Positions 1-7,300 of a stretch of 9,595 bases of DNA are shown here, in pieces. The notes beneath the pieces were generated by a model that was not told where the DNA came from, did not search any database, and saw only the letters and a list, made by a program, of their open reading frames with translations. Location: the NCBI GenBank assembly GCA_028696755.1, contig JAQVGK010000094.1:1-9595 (forward strand), in the 5' to 3' direction. Origin of the DNA: Bacteroidales bacterium (GTDB lineage Bacteria > Bacteroidota > Bacteroidia > Bacteroidales > ML635J-15). The position numbers and the translations under genes were made by a program. Positions within the stretch are counted from its first letter, which is position 1; each line of letters begins with the position of its first letter.

Positions 1-78
1 TTGGGACAAAAGAACTGTAAGCAAGCTGGGATTTTCCGAAAGGGTTCGGAACGCTTGCAACAGTTCTAATTGTCCCAA
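1..78 (-). ncRNA. Nested long hairpin of copy A, possible structured RNA or ssDNA element
   Basis: Four stems nest inside one another: 1-9 with 70-78 (TTGGGACAA/TTGTCCCAA), 11-18 with 60-67 (AGAACTGT/ACAGTTCT), 21-26 with 53-58 (GCAAGC/GCTTGC), and 34-40 with 45-51 (TTCCGAA/TTCGGAA) closed by an AGGG tetraloop. Only small internal loops separate the first three, so most of the 78 bases can pair. The outer two stems have the same shape and spacing as the hairpin at 2013-2132 but partly different bases, with every difference compensated. Whether it acts as RNA, as folded single-stranded DNA, or as a terminator for a transcript from the right is not shown. The ncRNA label is an inference. Confidence 0.5.
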
Positions 79-152
79 AATTCACAAGGCCGGAGCTGGC
101 CCGGCGGTTCTTCAAGGCCCTCCCGCGTCGCTTCGTAGAACAATTATCGCTT
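1..152 (-). repeat. Interspersed repeat, copy A (right part cut by window edge)
   Basis: Read on the minus strand from about 152 down to 1, this stretch aligns with plus-strand 1942-2132. Both copies share an AxGCGA start, a CGAAGC block, an identical 11-mer GCGGGAGGGCC (116-126 here, 1969-1979 in copy B), a CAGCTC block, and then a large hairpin whose left arm contains ACAATTAGAA. The 79-126 section is much richer in G and C than the surrounding AT-rich DNA and includes a small GCCGG/CCGGC stem (89-93 with 101-105). Reading frames are not conserved between the copies: spacer lengths between the 11-mer and the hairpin are 37 and 33 bases, and this copy has an in-frame stop. The element is therefore better seen as structured non-coding DNA than as a gene remnant. 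It probably continues beyond position 1. I do not know a family name for it. Confidence 0.7.
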
Positions 153-231
153 AATATGACTATTTTAAGCTCGTTATTTTTTGCACAAATGAGAGTTCTC
201 GCTTTTTTTGCTTAACTAAACGACATTGAAT

Positions 232-290
232 TACAAATTACAAATTACAACTATTACTGCAGTATTGAGATTTGTAATTTGTAATTTGTA
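232..290. repeat. 19-bp perfect inverted repeat made of ATTACAA units, possible terminator
   Basis: Positions 232-250 hold nearly three 7-base units of the ATTACAA type. Positions 272-290 are the exact reverse complement over 19 bases, leaving a 21-base loop (251-271). The right arm ends five bases beyond the last base of the transporter stop codon (TAA read on the minus strand, 296-298), so a transporter transcript would fold here straight after translation ends. That placement suits a 3' end or transcript-stabilising hairpin. The pure AT/AC composition and lack of a G+C stem make it an atypical intrinsic terminator. A comparable repeat built from other units lies after the gene ending at 4074. 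Confidence 0.7.
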
Positions 291-295
291 GTTTG

Positions 296-1744
296 TTATT
301 TGTTTCTACCCAAAACCAACCAATTAAACAACAACATTGCAACAACAGTTCCACCTCCAATCGCAGCAAAGATTATCCAGATATTGTATGGTTGATATGT
401 TGTCCATAAGTAATTGGTAAGTTCGTGGTTATTCATATTCATCAACTCACAGGCTTTATTTACATAATCGGTTTGAGTAAAATTATCGGAGATTTCGGGT
501 ATTGTTAATTTTCTTGCTGCGACTTCTTGTTGCAATAAATAAATTTTATCCGAATATTTTTGGTAAACATCGCCCGACAAAATACCTGCAAAGAAATTTC
601 CTCCTGCCATCGGAATATAACTACATCCCATATATAACGCTGTTTTTCCCTCGGGAGCAATTTTTCCGATGTATTCTGTAATTTTTGGAGAACCTGCCAT
701 CTCTCCTACTCCAAAAATTAAAATACTTAAAAATAAAAACATTGGGTCGTTAGTCATAAAAGTTAAGGACAAACCTATTGTGGAAACTAAAAATCCACTG
801 ATAATTGAATGTATAGGCTTTAATTTCATTACAAAATAAGATACAATTATCTGAAAAAGAATAATGTACATTGCATCAATATTTGTCAGCATTTCAGCCG
901 CTATTGTTTTATCAGCAGTTCCAACCTGTTCAGCAAACCATGGCCAAATTTTGTAAATATTATCGTAAACAACCGAGGTATCCATCCACTGATCGATAAA
1001 AACTGGCAAAGTGTAAAACAACTGATTATACATGGTCCAAAAACCAACGATAATTAGCAGAAAGATTAAAAATTTAAAATCTTTGAGAGCTGTATAAATA
1101 TTCCCGAGTATCTTTTTAACCTCCTGGCCAAAGCTTGTTTGAGATTCAGTTCGTGCTGGCTCTTTAAAAAACAAAATTGCAAGAACAATATTCAATAAAA
1201 TAACTGCAGAGGAAATATAAAACACATAATGCCAGTCGTGCTGACGAGCCAGTGAAGCTACAACCGGTCCAACAAATGCACCAATATTAACAATCATATA
1301 AAAGATACCAAATCCAAGTGATGATGTTTCGTCGTCGGTAGTTTTTGCAATACAGGCAGAAATTACAGGTTTAAAAAGTGCTGCTCCTGTTGCCAACAAA
1401 AGATATGATGCAAATACCGCAGGGTAAGATGTTACCTGACCGAGCAGAAAATAAGCGATTGCCAATATCGTATAAGCAATAATCAGTACTTTTTTATAAC
1501 CAACTCTATCCGCTATCGCACCTGTTACAACTGGCAATAGGTACAAAAAACCTACTACCGACCCCATCATATAACCCTTTTGTGCCTGCGAAAAACCGAG
1601 CGCTCCCGATTCAGTTGAACCTGTAAGATATAAAGCAAAAACCATAAATAATCCATACCATGCCCATCTTTCGAATAGCTCCATCGTATTTGCAACCCAA
1701 AATGTTTGTGGGTATTTCTTTAGAATTCTAAAAAATTTCGGCAT
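296..1744 (-). CDS. POT/PTR2-family MFS transporter, probable proton-coupled oligopeptide importer
   Basis: This encodes a 482-residue inner-membrane protein with about 12 hydrophobic segments. Family hallmarks of proton-dependent oligopeptide transporters are visible. E22-x-x-E25-R26 followed by Y30-G31 in the first helix corresponds to the ExxER proton-coupling motif. G75-AIAD-R80 with K84/K85 is the first PTR2-type loop signature. F148-Y149 with N153-I-G155 matches the FYxxIN-G signature. G347-E348 with S352-P353 and a later A-P (363-364) matches the GE..SP helix-10 region. Two long non-membrane loops lie around 250-290 and 395-450. Known members import di- and tripeptides with protons; the exact substrate cannot be read from sequence, and peptidoglycan-derived peptides are possible. 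W27 replaces the usual F in the ExxERF motif. The ATG at 1744-1742 is preceded by a good -7 box 16 bases upstream. The gene is monocistronic in this window and lies between two inverted copies of an interspersed repeat. The family call is firm; the substrate is inferred. Confidence 0.85.
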   Translation of the reverse strand: MPKFFRILKKYPQTFWVANTMELFERWAWYGLFMVFALYLTGSTESGALGFSQAQKGYMMGSVVGFLYLLPVVTGAIADRVGYKKVLIIAYTILAIAYFLLGQVTSYPAVFASYLLLATGAALFKPVISACIAKTTDDETSSLGFGIFYMIVNIGAFVGPVVASLARQHDWHYVFYISSAVILLNIVLAILFFKEPARTESQTSFGQEVKKILGNIYTALKDFKFLIFLLIIVGFWTMYNQLFYTLPVFIDQWMDTSVVYDNIYKIWPWFAEQVGTADKTIAAEMLTNIDAMYIILFQIIVSYFVMKLKPIHSIISGFLVSTIGLSLTFMTNDPMFLFLSILIFGVGEMAGSPKITEYIGKIAPEGKTALYMGCSYIPMAGGNFFAGILSGDVYQKYSDKIYLLQQEVAARKLTIPEISDNFTQTDYVNKACELMNMNNHELTNYLWTTYQPYNIWIIFAAIGGGTVVAMLLFNWLVLGRNK

Positions 1745-1760
1745 ATAGTTTTGTTTTGTG

Positions 1761-1768
1761 CAAAGCTA
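1761..1768 (-). promoter_or_regulatory. Bacteroidetes-type -7 box for the transporter gene
   Basis: On the minus strand these bases read TAGCTTTG, a full match to the Bacteroidetes -7 consensus TAnnTTTG, and lie 16 bases before the transporter ATG. This predicts a short leader of roughly ten bases. I see no convincing TTTG -33 element at the usual distance, where the DNA is simply AT-rich. Confidence 0.5.
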
Positions 1769-1941
1769 AAAAATTTGTAATTATAATTAGGGACTACTGA
1801 AAAACTTTACAACACTTGATTCTAAGGCAAAATTGTTGATATTTTGACCGATTTAGTGCAAGCAAAAATAGTAAATGATTTAAAAAACCTTGCAGTATAT
1901 TTTAATCTCGAAATGAAAACGGGACAAAAATATCCGGATAA

Positions 1942-2204
1942 ATGCGACAAAATAGTATTCGAAGCTCAGCGGGAGGGCCGGGCAAAACGGCGGGCAGCTC
2001 AAGCGGTGAGAGCGAAACAATTAGAATTGTGTCGAGCCGACATGTCGTTCTCTAAAACAAATATTTGAGTATTGGCCAAAGGTGCATGGCATTTGTTTTA
2101 GGCCAAGGTCGACGTACAATTCTTTTGTTTCGTCTCGAGGTGCGGTGGGTAGCTTTGTTTTGCCTTGATTTCTTTGTAACTTTCTTGATCAAGCAAGAAA
2201 GTTA
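1942..2204 (+). repeat. Interspersed repeat, copy B (opposite orientation to copy A)
   Basis: This is the plus-strand counterpart of the element at 1-152. It runs from ATGCGA (1942) through the CGAAGC block, the shared 11-mer GCGGGAGGGCC (1969-1979), a CAGCTC block and the large hairpin 2013-2132, then a further 70 bases ending in an 11-bp stem (2177-2187 with 2194-2204, loop ATCAAG). That last part lies beyond the window edge in copy A, so its membership in the repeat is inferred. Like copy A it is richer in G and C than its surroundings in its first part. A TTG-initiated 74-codon frame (1844-2068) crosses the element, but the homologous frame is broken in copy A and its Arg/Ala-rich tail follows the repeat, so I do not call it a gene. 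Confidence 0.6.
2013..2132 (+). ncRNA. Nested hairpin of copy B, covarying with the copy A hairpin
   Basis: The stems are 2013-2020 with 2125-2132 (CGAAACAA/TTGTTTCG), 2023-2030 with 2116-2123 (AGAATTGT/ACAATTCT), 2031-2035 with 2109-2113 (GTCGA/TCGAC), an inner 11-bp perfect stem 2052-2062 with 2091-2101 (CTAAAACAAAT/ATTTGTTTTAG), and an apical GCCA/TGGC stem 2075-2078 with 2087-2090. Against the copy A hairpin read on its own strand, the outer 16 pairs show four changes: one T-A to C-G, two G-C to A-T, and one C-G to T-A. All are compensated and none disrupts pairing. Both copies also have the same TT-opposite-T internal loop between stems one and two. The inner stems are not alignable. That pattern argues for selection on folding; the molecule's role is unknown. 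Confidence 0.55.
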
Positions 2205-2205
2205 G
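2086..2205 (+). other. 39-codon hydrophobic micro-ORF inside copy B, doubtful as a gene
   Basis: An ATG at 2086 opens a 39-codon frame ending in TAG at 2203-2205. The predicted peptide begins MAFVLGQGRR and ends VTFLIKQES, and its centre is rich in Leu, Phe and Val, so it could be a membrane peptide. The start codon sits in the apical loop region of the copy B hairpin and the stop sits in the terminal 11-bp stem, so the frame may simply run through a structured repeat. There is no ribosome-binding site or promoter I can point to. The matching part of copy A lies outside the window, so frame conservation cannot be tested here. Confidence 0.15.
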
Positions 2206-2752
2206 GCAGTAAATATAAATCCTGTAGTTTATTAGTATAGTTTCCACTTTAACTATATCCTAAATAATTTTATATTTAACCTAAATAGCGGTGTTAAATA
2301 GACACTATTTAGAACAGTGTTGAGTTTTTAGCAGACCCTAATTAGGTGTCAATTTTATTAATATTTCCCACTTTCGGCATGGGGCAAGCTGATCTAAATA
2401 AGAATTTACTGATAGTGTTGCCACCCTATAAACTAAAGGCTAAAGGTCAATCAAATGTGATTGCTTTTTGCAAGTACTTAGCGAATCGAAACCTAAGTTC
2501 ACGAACTCCTTTCGTGAAATTGGCTTGCGCAAATAACGGCCACAAAAACACGCCGAGTATTTTTTCGTATAAAAATTATTGACCGCATCCCTTTTTACAA
2601 ATTATTATTAACACAAATTAACGAATTTTGCTAACACCTTAAAATAATATAGGCGTCAGCAAAAACAAATGTTGTATTTGTGTGCTAAATCAATTTTGAC
2701 ACGTTTTGCTTTTAAATTATCCTATTCATTAAAAATTCTGCACGAAAATTGC
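2206..2752. other. Gene-free AT-rich stretch with several small hairpins
   Basis: I find no convincing protein or RNA gene here. Perfect short stems include 2236-2242 with 2251-2257 (TATAGTT/AACTATA), 2281-2288 with 2305-2312 (CTAAATAG/CTATTTAG), 2448-2453 with 2458-2463 (CAATCA/TGATTG), 2498-2505 with 2511-2518 (TTCACGAA/TTCGTGAA), and 2665-2670 with 2676-2681 (ACAAAT/ATTTGT) inside an AGCA/TGCT outer stem. Some are expected by chance in AT-rich DNA. A 78-codon GTG-started frame (2346-2582) runs through two of them and has no recognisable domain. The stretch may be further decayed repeat DNA, but it does not align with copies A and B by eye. Confidence 0.4.
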
Positions 2753-2760
2753 TAAATTGC
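2753..2760 (+). promoter_or_regulatory. Candidate -7 box for the secreted beta-propeller-like gene
   Basis: TAAATTGC resembles the Bacteroidetes -7 consensus TAnnTTTG but lacks one T. It lies 24 bases before the ATG at 2785. The related TAATTTGC lies 26 bases before the amidase ATG, and this similar distance is the main support. No -33 element is obvious. Confidence 0.3.
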
Positions 2761-2784
2761 GTCCGAAATTTTAAAATATAAACC

Positions 2785-4074
2785 ATGAGAAAATTTACAA
2801 TCATCATTTTAGCACTTATAGCAGCTTTGCAAAGTTTTGCATTTGATAACGAGCTATCATCGGCAGCAGTTAAGCCTGGAACAAACGAAGCATATATTGC
2901 CGGCACATTTACAACAATAATTGTTTTTGACCTTGAAACTGGTAAAACCTTAAGAACGTTCGAAGTCCCTAACGAAGTTATAAAATTACAATTCAATCCC
3001 GATGGAAATGTATTAATTGCTGCTTCAAAAGCGGAATGCTATCTTATTAATCCACTTGATGGAACTATAATATCGACCATTAAAGGAAACGTGTTTTACC
3101 TTGCTCCACAATCACCCTATTTTGTCGATTTAAGACAATACGGCGATACAAAAGCGATGCTGTATAATTCAACAACTGGCGAAAAAGTTAAAGAATTGCG
3201 TACCGATTTTCAGCCAAAAGCATGTGGATTTGATAAAGATTTTAAAAAGCTTTACGTTTTAAGTGCAAAAATCGAAATTGGAGCCGATAAGGAAAAAGAA
3301 ATCCTTGCAAAAAAACTAGAAAAATCAACTGGATATAATTGCTACAACTCAGCCTATACCGCAAAACAAGAAGATAAAAATGGTTCTCTCATTGCAGTAT
3401 TCGACCTTCCAGATGGCAATCTTACTGAAACAATAACCTGTGCATACGACTTTAATGGTTCGTTCGCTTTGGCTGTCATTCCAGTTGGAAAAGAAATCTT
3501 TATTAGCGACTGGGATATGCTTGTAAAAATTGATGCCTCAGGAAAATCACATCCAATAGAGTGCGAAAAAGCTGGCTTTGCTTATGCAAATGCATTTATC
3601 AATGATTTTTCTCAAATTGTAATTTCATCAACAAAATCTGGAAACATATTCAATGTCCTTTCTTCACAGTGGACAGCATACGATTTGAAAAACAACTTTG
3701 AATTTACTTACACCGCATCAATCTTTTTTCACGATAATCAAACATGGTTATTATCTAAAGATTACACCTTGGCTTCGATGAATAAATCTGGAGAAAAATC
3801 CAAATACCTAAAAATCGACAATTTAGGTGATAAAGGAGTTGCAGTATATTATTATAACGGTTACTCGAAAAAAGAAGATCGTGATAAAGAAGCTGCAATT
3901 ATCAATGCAGAGCTTAGTAAGTTGGGTCAGCAAAATATCGACCTCGAACAGTTTATTGGAAAAGGCGATGTAGTAATTGCGAATTTTAAAACTGTGACCG
4001 AAGCCGAAAATTTCACAAAAACTTTGAAAGATAATAAGCTGCAATACATTACCAAAATTGCTCCAGCGAAATAA
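2785..4074 (+). CDS. Secreted protein of unknown function with beta-propeller-like repeats
   Basis: This encodes 429 residues. Positions 1-19 form a clear Sec signal peptide: M-R-K, a hydrophobic core of Ile/Leu/Ala, and a likely cleavage site after the Ala at 19. Residues 25-100 look like WD40/YVTN-type propeller strands: a short strand ending in VFDLETGK (47-54), then FNPDG (70-74), then LINPLDG (87-93), patterns typical of blade hairpins. Similar IAVFDLPDG text recurs at 203-211 and a KIDASGK turn at 248-254. The middle contains a charged Lys/Glu-rich segment (163-180). The last 80 residues differ: residues 394-427 alternate short strands and a helix (VVIANF, then TEAENFTKTL, then YITKI), which is faintly SPOR-like, but I would not call the domain. 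There is no T9SS sorting domain and no lipobox, so the mature protein is probably periplasmic. The start is set by the signal peptide. I do not recognise a specific family. Confidence 0.8.
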   Translation: MRKFTIIILALIAALQSFAFDNELSSAAVKPGTNEAYIAGTFTTIIVFDLETGKTLRTFEVPNEVIKLQFNPDGNVLIAASKAECYLINPLDGTIISTIKGNVFYLAPQSPYFVDLRQYGDTKAMLYNSTTGEKVKELRTDFQPKACGFDKDFKKLYVLSAKIEIGADKEKEILAKKLEKSTGYNCYNSAYTAKQEDKNGSLIAVFDLPDGNLTETITCAYDFNGSFALAVIPVGKEIFISDWDMLVKIDASGKSHPIECEKAGFAYANAFINDFSQIVISSTKSGNIFNVLSSQWTAYDLKNNFEFTYTASIFFHDNQTWLLSKDYTLASMNKSGEKSKYLKIDNLGDKGVAVYYYNGYSKKEDRDKEAAIINAELSKLGQQNIDLEQFIGKGDVVIANFKTVTEAENFTKTLKDNKLQYITKIAPAK

Positions 4075-4082
4075 GTGTTTTT

Positions 4083-4106
4083 CTAAAATAATACGAAATT
4101 ATTTAG
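4083..4106. terminator. Weak AT-rich hairpin after the secreted-protein gene
   Basis: CTAAAATAAT (4083-4092) pairs with ATTATTTAG (4098-4106), with one bulged A and a five-base loop. It starts nine bases after the stop codon. The stem has few G-C pairs and is followed by only a short T-rich stretch, so it is a poor intrinsic terminator on its own. The larger inverted repeat just downstream may share the role. Confidence 0.25.
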
Positions 4107-4135
4107 GTATTTTGGTAAAACTAGAGTCAATTTTC

Positions 4136-4205
4136 GTAATCGGTAAAATTTGTAATCGGTAATCAGTATCTAATCACTAATTACCGATTACCGCTTACCG
4201 ATCAC
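4136..4205. repeat. Inverted repeat built from GTAATCGGTAAT-type units
   Basis: GTAATCGGTAA occurs at 4136-4146 and GTAATCGGTAAT at 4152-4163. The second is exactly inverted at 4180-4191 (ATTACCGATTAC), and TTACCGAT follows at 4195-4202, pairing with 4139-4146. The result is an inner 12-bp stem with a 16-base loop inside an outer 8-bp stem. Its design, with short tandem units on each arm, parallels the ATTACAA inverted repeat at 232-290, and both lie downstream of a stop codon. A 3'-end hairpin or a small mobile or slippage-derived repeat are both possible. Confidence 0.65.
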
Positions 4206-4320
4206 ATAATTTAACAGCGACCTAAATATTTAATATAAACCACTGTGGATTAAATTTCAATGTTAATGCGAAGCTAACAATAATTTAATCCGCATTTTCT
4301 TTACGAATTACTTTTTTTAG

Positions 4321-4328
4321 TAATTTGC
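4321..4328 (+). promoter_or_regulatory. Candidate -7 box for the amidase gene
   Basis: TAATTTGC resembles the Bacteroidetes -7 element with one base fewer between TA and TTTG, 26 bases before the ATG at 4355. A possible TTG start at 4325 lies inside this motif, which is a further reason to prefer the ATG. No clear -33 box is visible. Confidence 0.3.
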
Positions 4329-4354
4329 ACCCGTTGTTCAATCAATTCAAAAAC

Positions 4355-7300
4355 ATGAGAAAATTATTTACACTAGCATTTACACTGCTTGCTATTACTG
4401 TCTTCGGGCAAGTACGATTTGTCGAAATTGAATCGCATTATGAATCAGGAACCAGCCTTGTAGCTTATAAAGTTGACGCTCCAATCGTTCAGGACATAAA
4501 CGGAGGATATGGTTTTACTCTAAAAACACCATTTGAATTTACTTCGTTTGCCTTGGGGTGGATGTCATCAACTCAAAATTATCAATCGGGGCAATTTAAT
4601 ATTGTATTTAAAGTGCATAAACCAGGTATGGGCTGGTCCGACTGGAAAACCGATGAAGGCTTTACAAACCCGGGCGATACTCGATCTGGTTATTACAAAT
4701 CAAATTTAATGTTTGGTTTCGATGAAAATTTACACGATTCGGTAGAATTCTACATTCATACTCCTGAAGGCGAAGTAATTACAGATTTATACATTATCGT
4801 TCAGGATATCAGCAGCACCATTGATCCAAAAGCTGTAATGCAAACCGAAGATAACGGAGCAAAAGCCTGTCCTGAATTTCCAGCAGTTATTCCTCGTAGC
4901 GAATGGTGTGGTTCATATGATGCATGTCATAATCCTACATATTCAGTAACATATCGCAATTGCACACACACTGTTGTTCATCATGGAGCTAGTCCAGACT
5001 CTTATACAGATGGCTATGCAGTTGTTAGAAGTTATTGGAACTACCATGTAAATTCAAACGGTTGGAGTGATATTGGATACAACTATCTTTTCGACAAATA
5101 CGGAAACTTTTTTCAAGGTCGTCATAACCCAAATATGCCTAATCAGGATGTTCATGCAGCACACGCTGGATATGCAAACACATATTCAATAGGCTTGAAC
5201 TTTCTGGGAAATTCAGATGCTACTAATACAGCTCCAACCACACCGCAATTACAAAAATGTGCCGAATTTCTAGCTTGGTGGTACGACTATAAAGTTCTTG
5301 ATCCATTATCTTCAGCTAGTATTTTAAATCAAGCAGGCACAGAATGGATTACACTACCTAGAATTTGTGGCCATAAAGATGTTAATCCAGGTGGCACAAC
5401 ATGTCCAGGAACTGCTCTTTATGCACTTTTGCCATCAATCAGAACCAACACAAATCAAATTATTGTTGATTGCACAACTCCATCCGATACCGAAGCACCA
5501 ACAACATCAGTAACTACTGCCCGCGATTGGTATAACAGCGATTTCGAAGTCAGTTTTTCGGATGCAGATAATGCTGGAGGAACAGGTGTGCAATATAGTT
5601 TTTACCAAATTATGGATTATAACGGAACTGAATGGCGAGCAAATGCAAGCGAAGGATTCTTTAATGATAATTTCACGACTGCAATTCATTCCGATTGGAC
5701 TCAATATTCGGGTACATGGTCGATAAATTCGGGACATGTATTGCAAACAAACGAGACTAGCACGAATACTAACCTTTATGCAATGGTTGATCAGCAAGGT
5801 GGCGATGTATATCTTTATCATTGGCAACAAAAAATATCTGGCAGCGGAACAAATAAACGCTCGGGAATGCACTTTTTCTGCAGCGATCCAACCCAAACTG
5901 GAAGATTAAATTCTTATATGGTGTACTTACGTGATGAAGGAAATACTGCCGAAATTTACAAATATTATAACAATTCGTACGAAACTGTAAATGGAGGCTT
6001 TTTTTACAGCGAAACTTATGATATTGCTCCTAATGTTTGGTATGATGTAAAAGTTATTCTCAACACAAATACAGGAGAAATTTCACTATACATTGACAAC
6101 AATCTTGCTGCGTCAACAATTGACGCGTCGCCTTTAAGCTCAGGCAATTCGATTTCGCTAAGAACTGGTGGTTGCCAAACCGAATACGACGACATTAAAG
6201 TTTATAAATCGCGTAGCAATACTACAATTGTATCGGCGGGTGAAAGCACAGATGAACAAATTCGTTATCAAAGCCTGTCGCACACACAAGAAGCAGGTAG
6301 AATTAGAACCCTCTTGATTGATAATGCCGAAAACTGGTCGGAGAGCATCTCAAAAAATATTTTTACCGATTTTGATGCTCCAACAACTGGAATTAATGTT
6401 TCTGGCACTTGGCAGACAGCAGATTTTACTGCAAGTTTTGCTGATTCAGATGCTTTAAGTGGTGTAGAAAAAGGTTTTTACAATGTAAGCGATTTTAATG
6501 GAACAAAATGGTCGTCGAACAACAACCGTGGCTATGCTTTTGATAGTTTCGACAGCAACATTGGTACTGAATGGACATCTCAAACAGGAACTTGGGCTGT
6601 GAGCAGCGGAACACTTATTCAAAGCAACGAAGCAGAATCGAACACCAATTTACATGCCTACCTTCAGCAAGATTTATCGAATAGATATGTGTATGAATTT
6701 GACATGAAAATTGATGGAGCAGGCTCAAACAAACGAGCTGGGTTCCACTATTTTAGCGATTCTCCAACACTTACAAATAGAGGCAATGGTTATTTTGTTT
6801 GGTTCAGACTTTCTACTCAGGATTTAGAATTTTACAAAGTTACCGACGATGTTTTCTCACTCGAAAAATATTACGACATCTCGATTAGTGCTGCACAATG
6901 GTACAATATTAAAATCATCTACGATCGTATTACAGGCGAAACTCTGGTTTATATGGATAATACTTTAGTTGGCGAATATACCGATTCGGAGCCTTATTCA
7001 ACTGGAAATTATGTTTCGTTCCGCAGTGGCAATGCAATTCTTTCTGTTGATAATTTTAAAACTTACAGATCGAGATATACTGATGTAACAATAAGCGGTG
7101 GTGAATCAACCGACGACATCAGATATTCAAATGCAGCACCTGAAGTCGCATCAGCAAAAATCAGTTCAATGGTGCTAGATAGCGCAAAAAATATTTCGAC
7201 TGCAATTTCTCAAACCTACAACGTTGATTTTTCAGTACCAACATCAATAGCAACTGTAAATGACGGAACTTCTTCAGACATTGACAACAGTTTTGTAACA

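Noticed and set aside
1..78. Integron attC recombination site
   Set aside because: The outer ends lack the RYYYAAC/GTTRRRY boxes, and pairing is nearly continuous rather than showing attC-type extrahelical bases; no integron integrase is visible.
1844..2068. 74-codon plus-strand frame with TTG start
   Set aside because: It crosses copy B of the interspersed repeat; the homologous stretch of copy A has a different spacing and an in-frame stop, so the frame is not conserved. The Arg/Ala-rich tail reflects the G+C-rich repeat.
1..2204. A classical composite transposon carrying the transporter
   Set aside because: No transposase gene or target-site duplication can be seen, so only the inverted arrangement is reported.
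2346..2582. 78-codon plus-strand frame with GTG start
   Set aside because: No domain, promoter or ribosome-binding signal; it runs through two hairpins in a gene-free stretch.
2712..2996. 94-codon minus-strand frame overlapping the start of the secreted-protein gene
   Set aside because: Antisense to a signal peptide and propeller strands with strong coding character on the plus strand.
4136..4205. Short CRISPR array
   Set aside because: Units are only about 12 bases, some are inverted, and there are no uniform spacers or cas genes; the same holds for 232-290.
4325..4354. TTG start giving the amidase ten more N-terminal residues
   Set aside because: It would put a polar stretch before the signal peptide and lies inside a candidate -7 promoter element; the ATG at 4355 begins a normal signal peptide.
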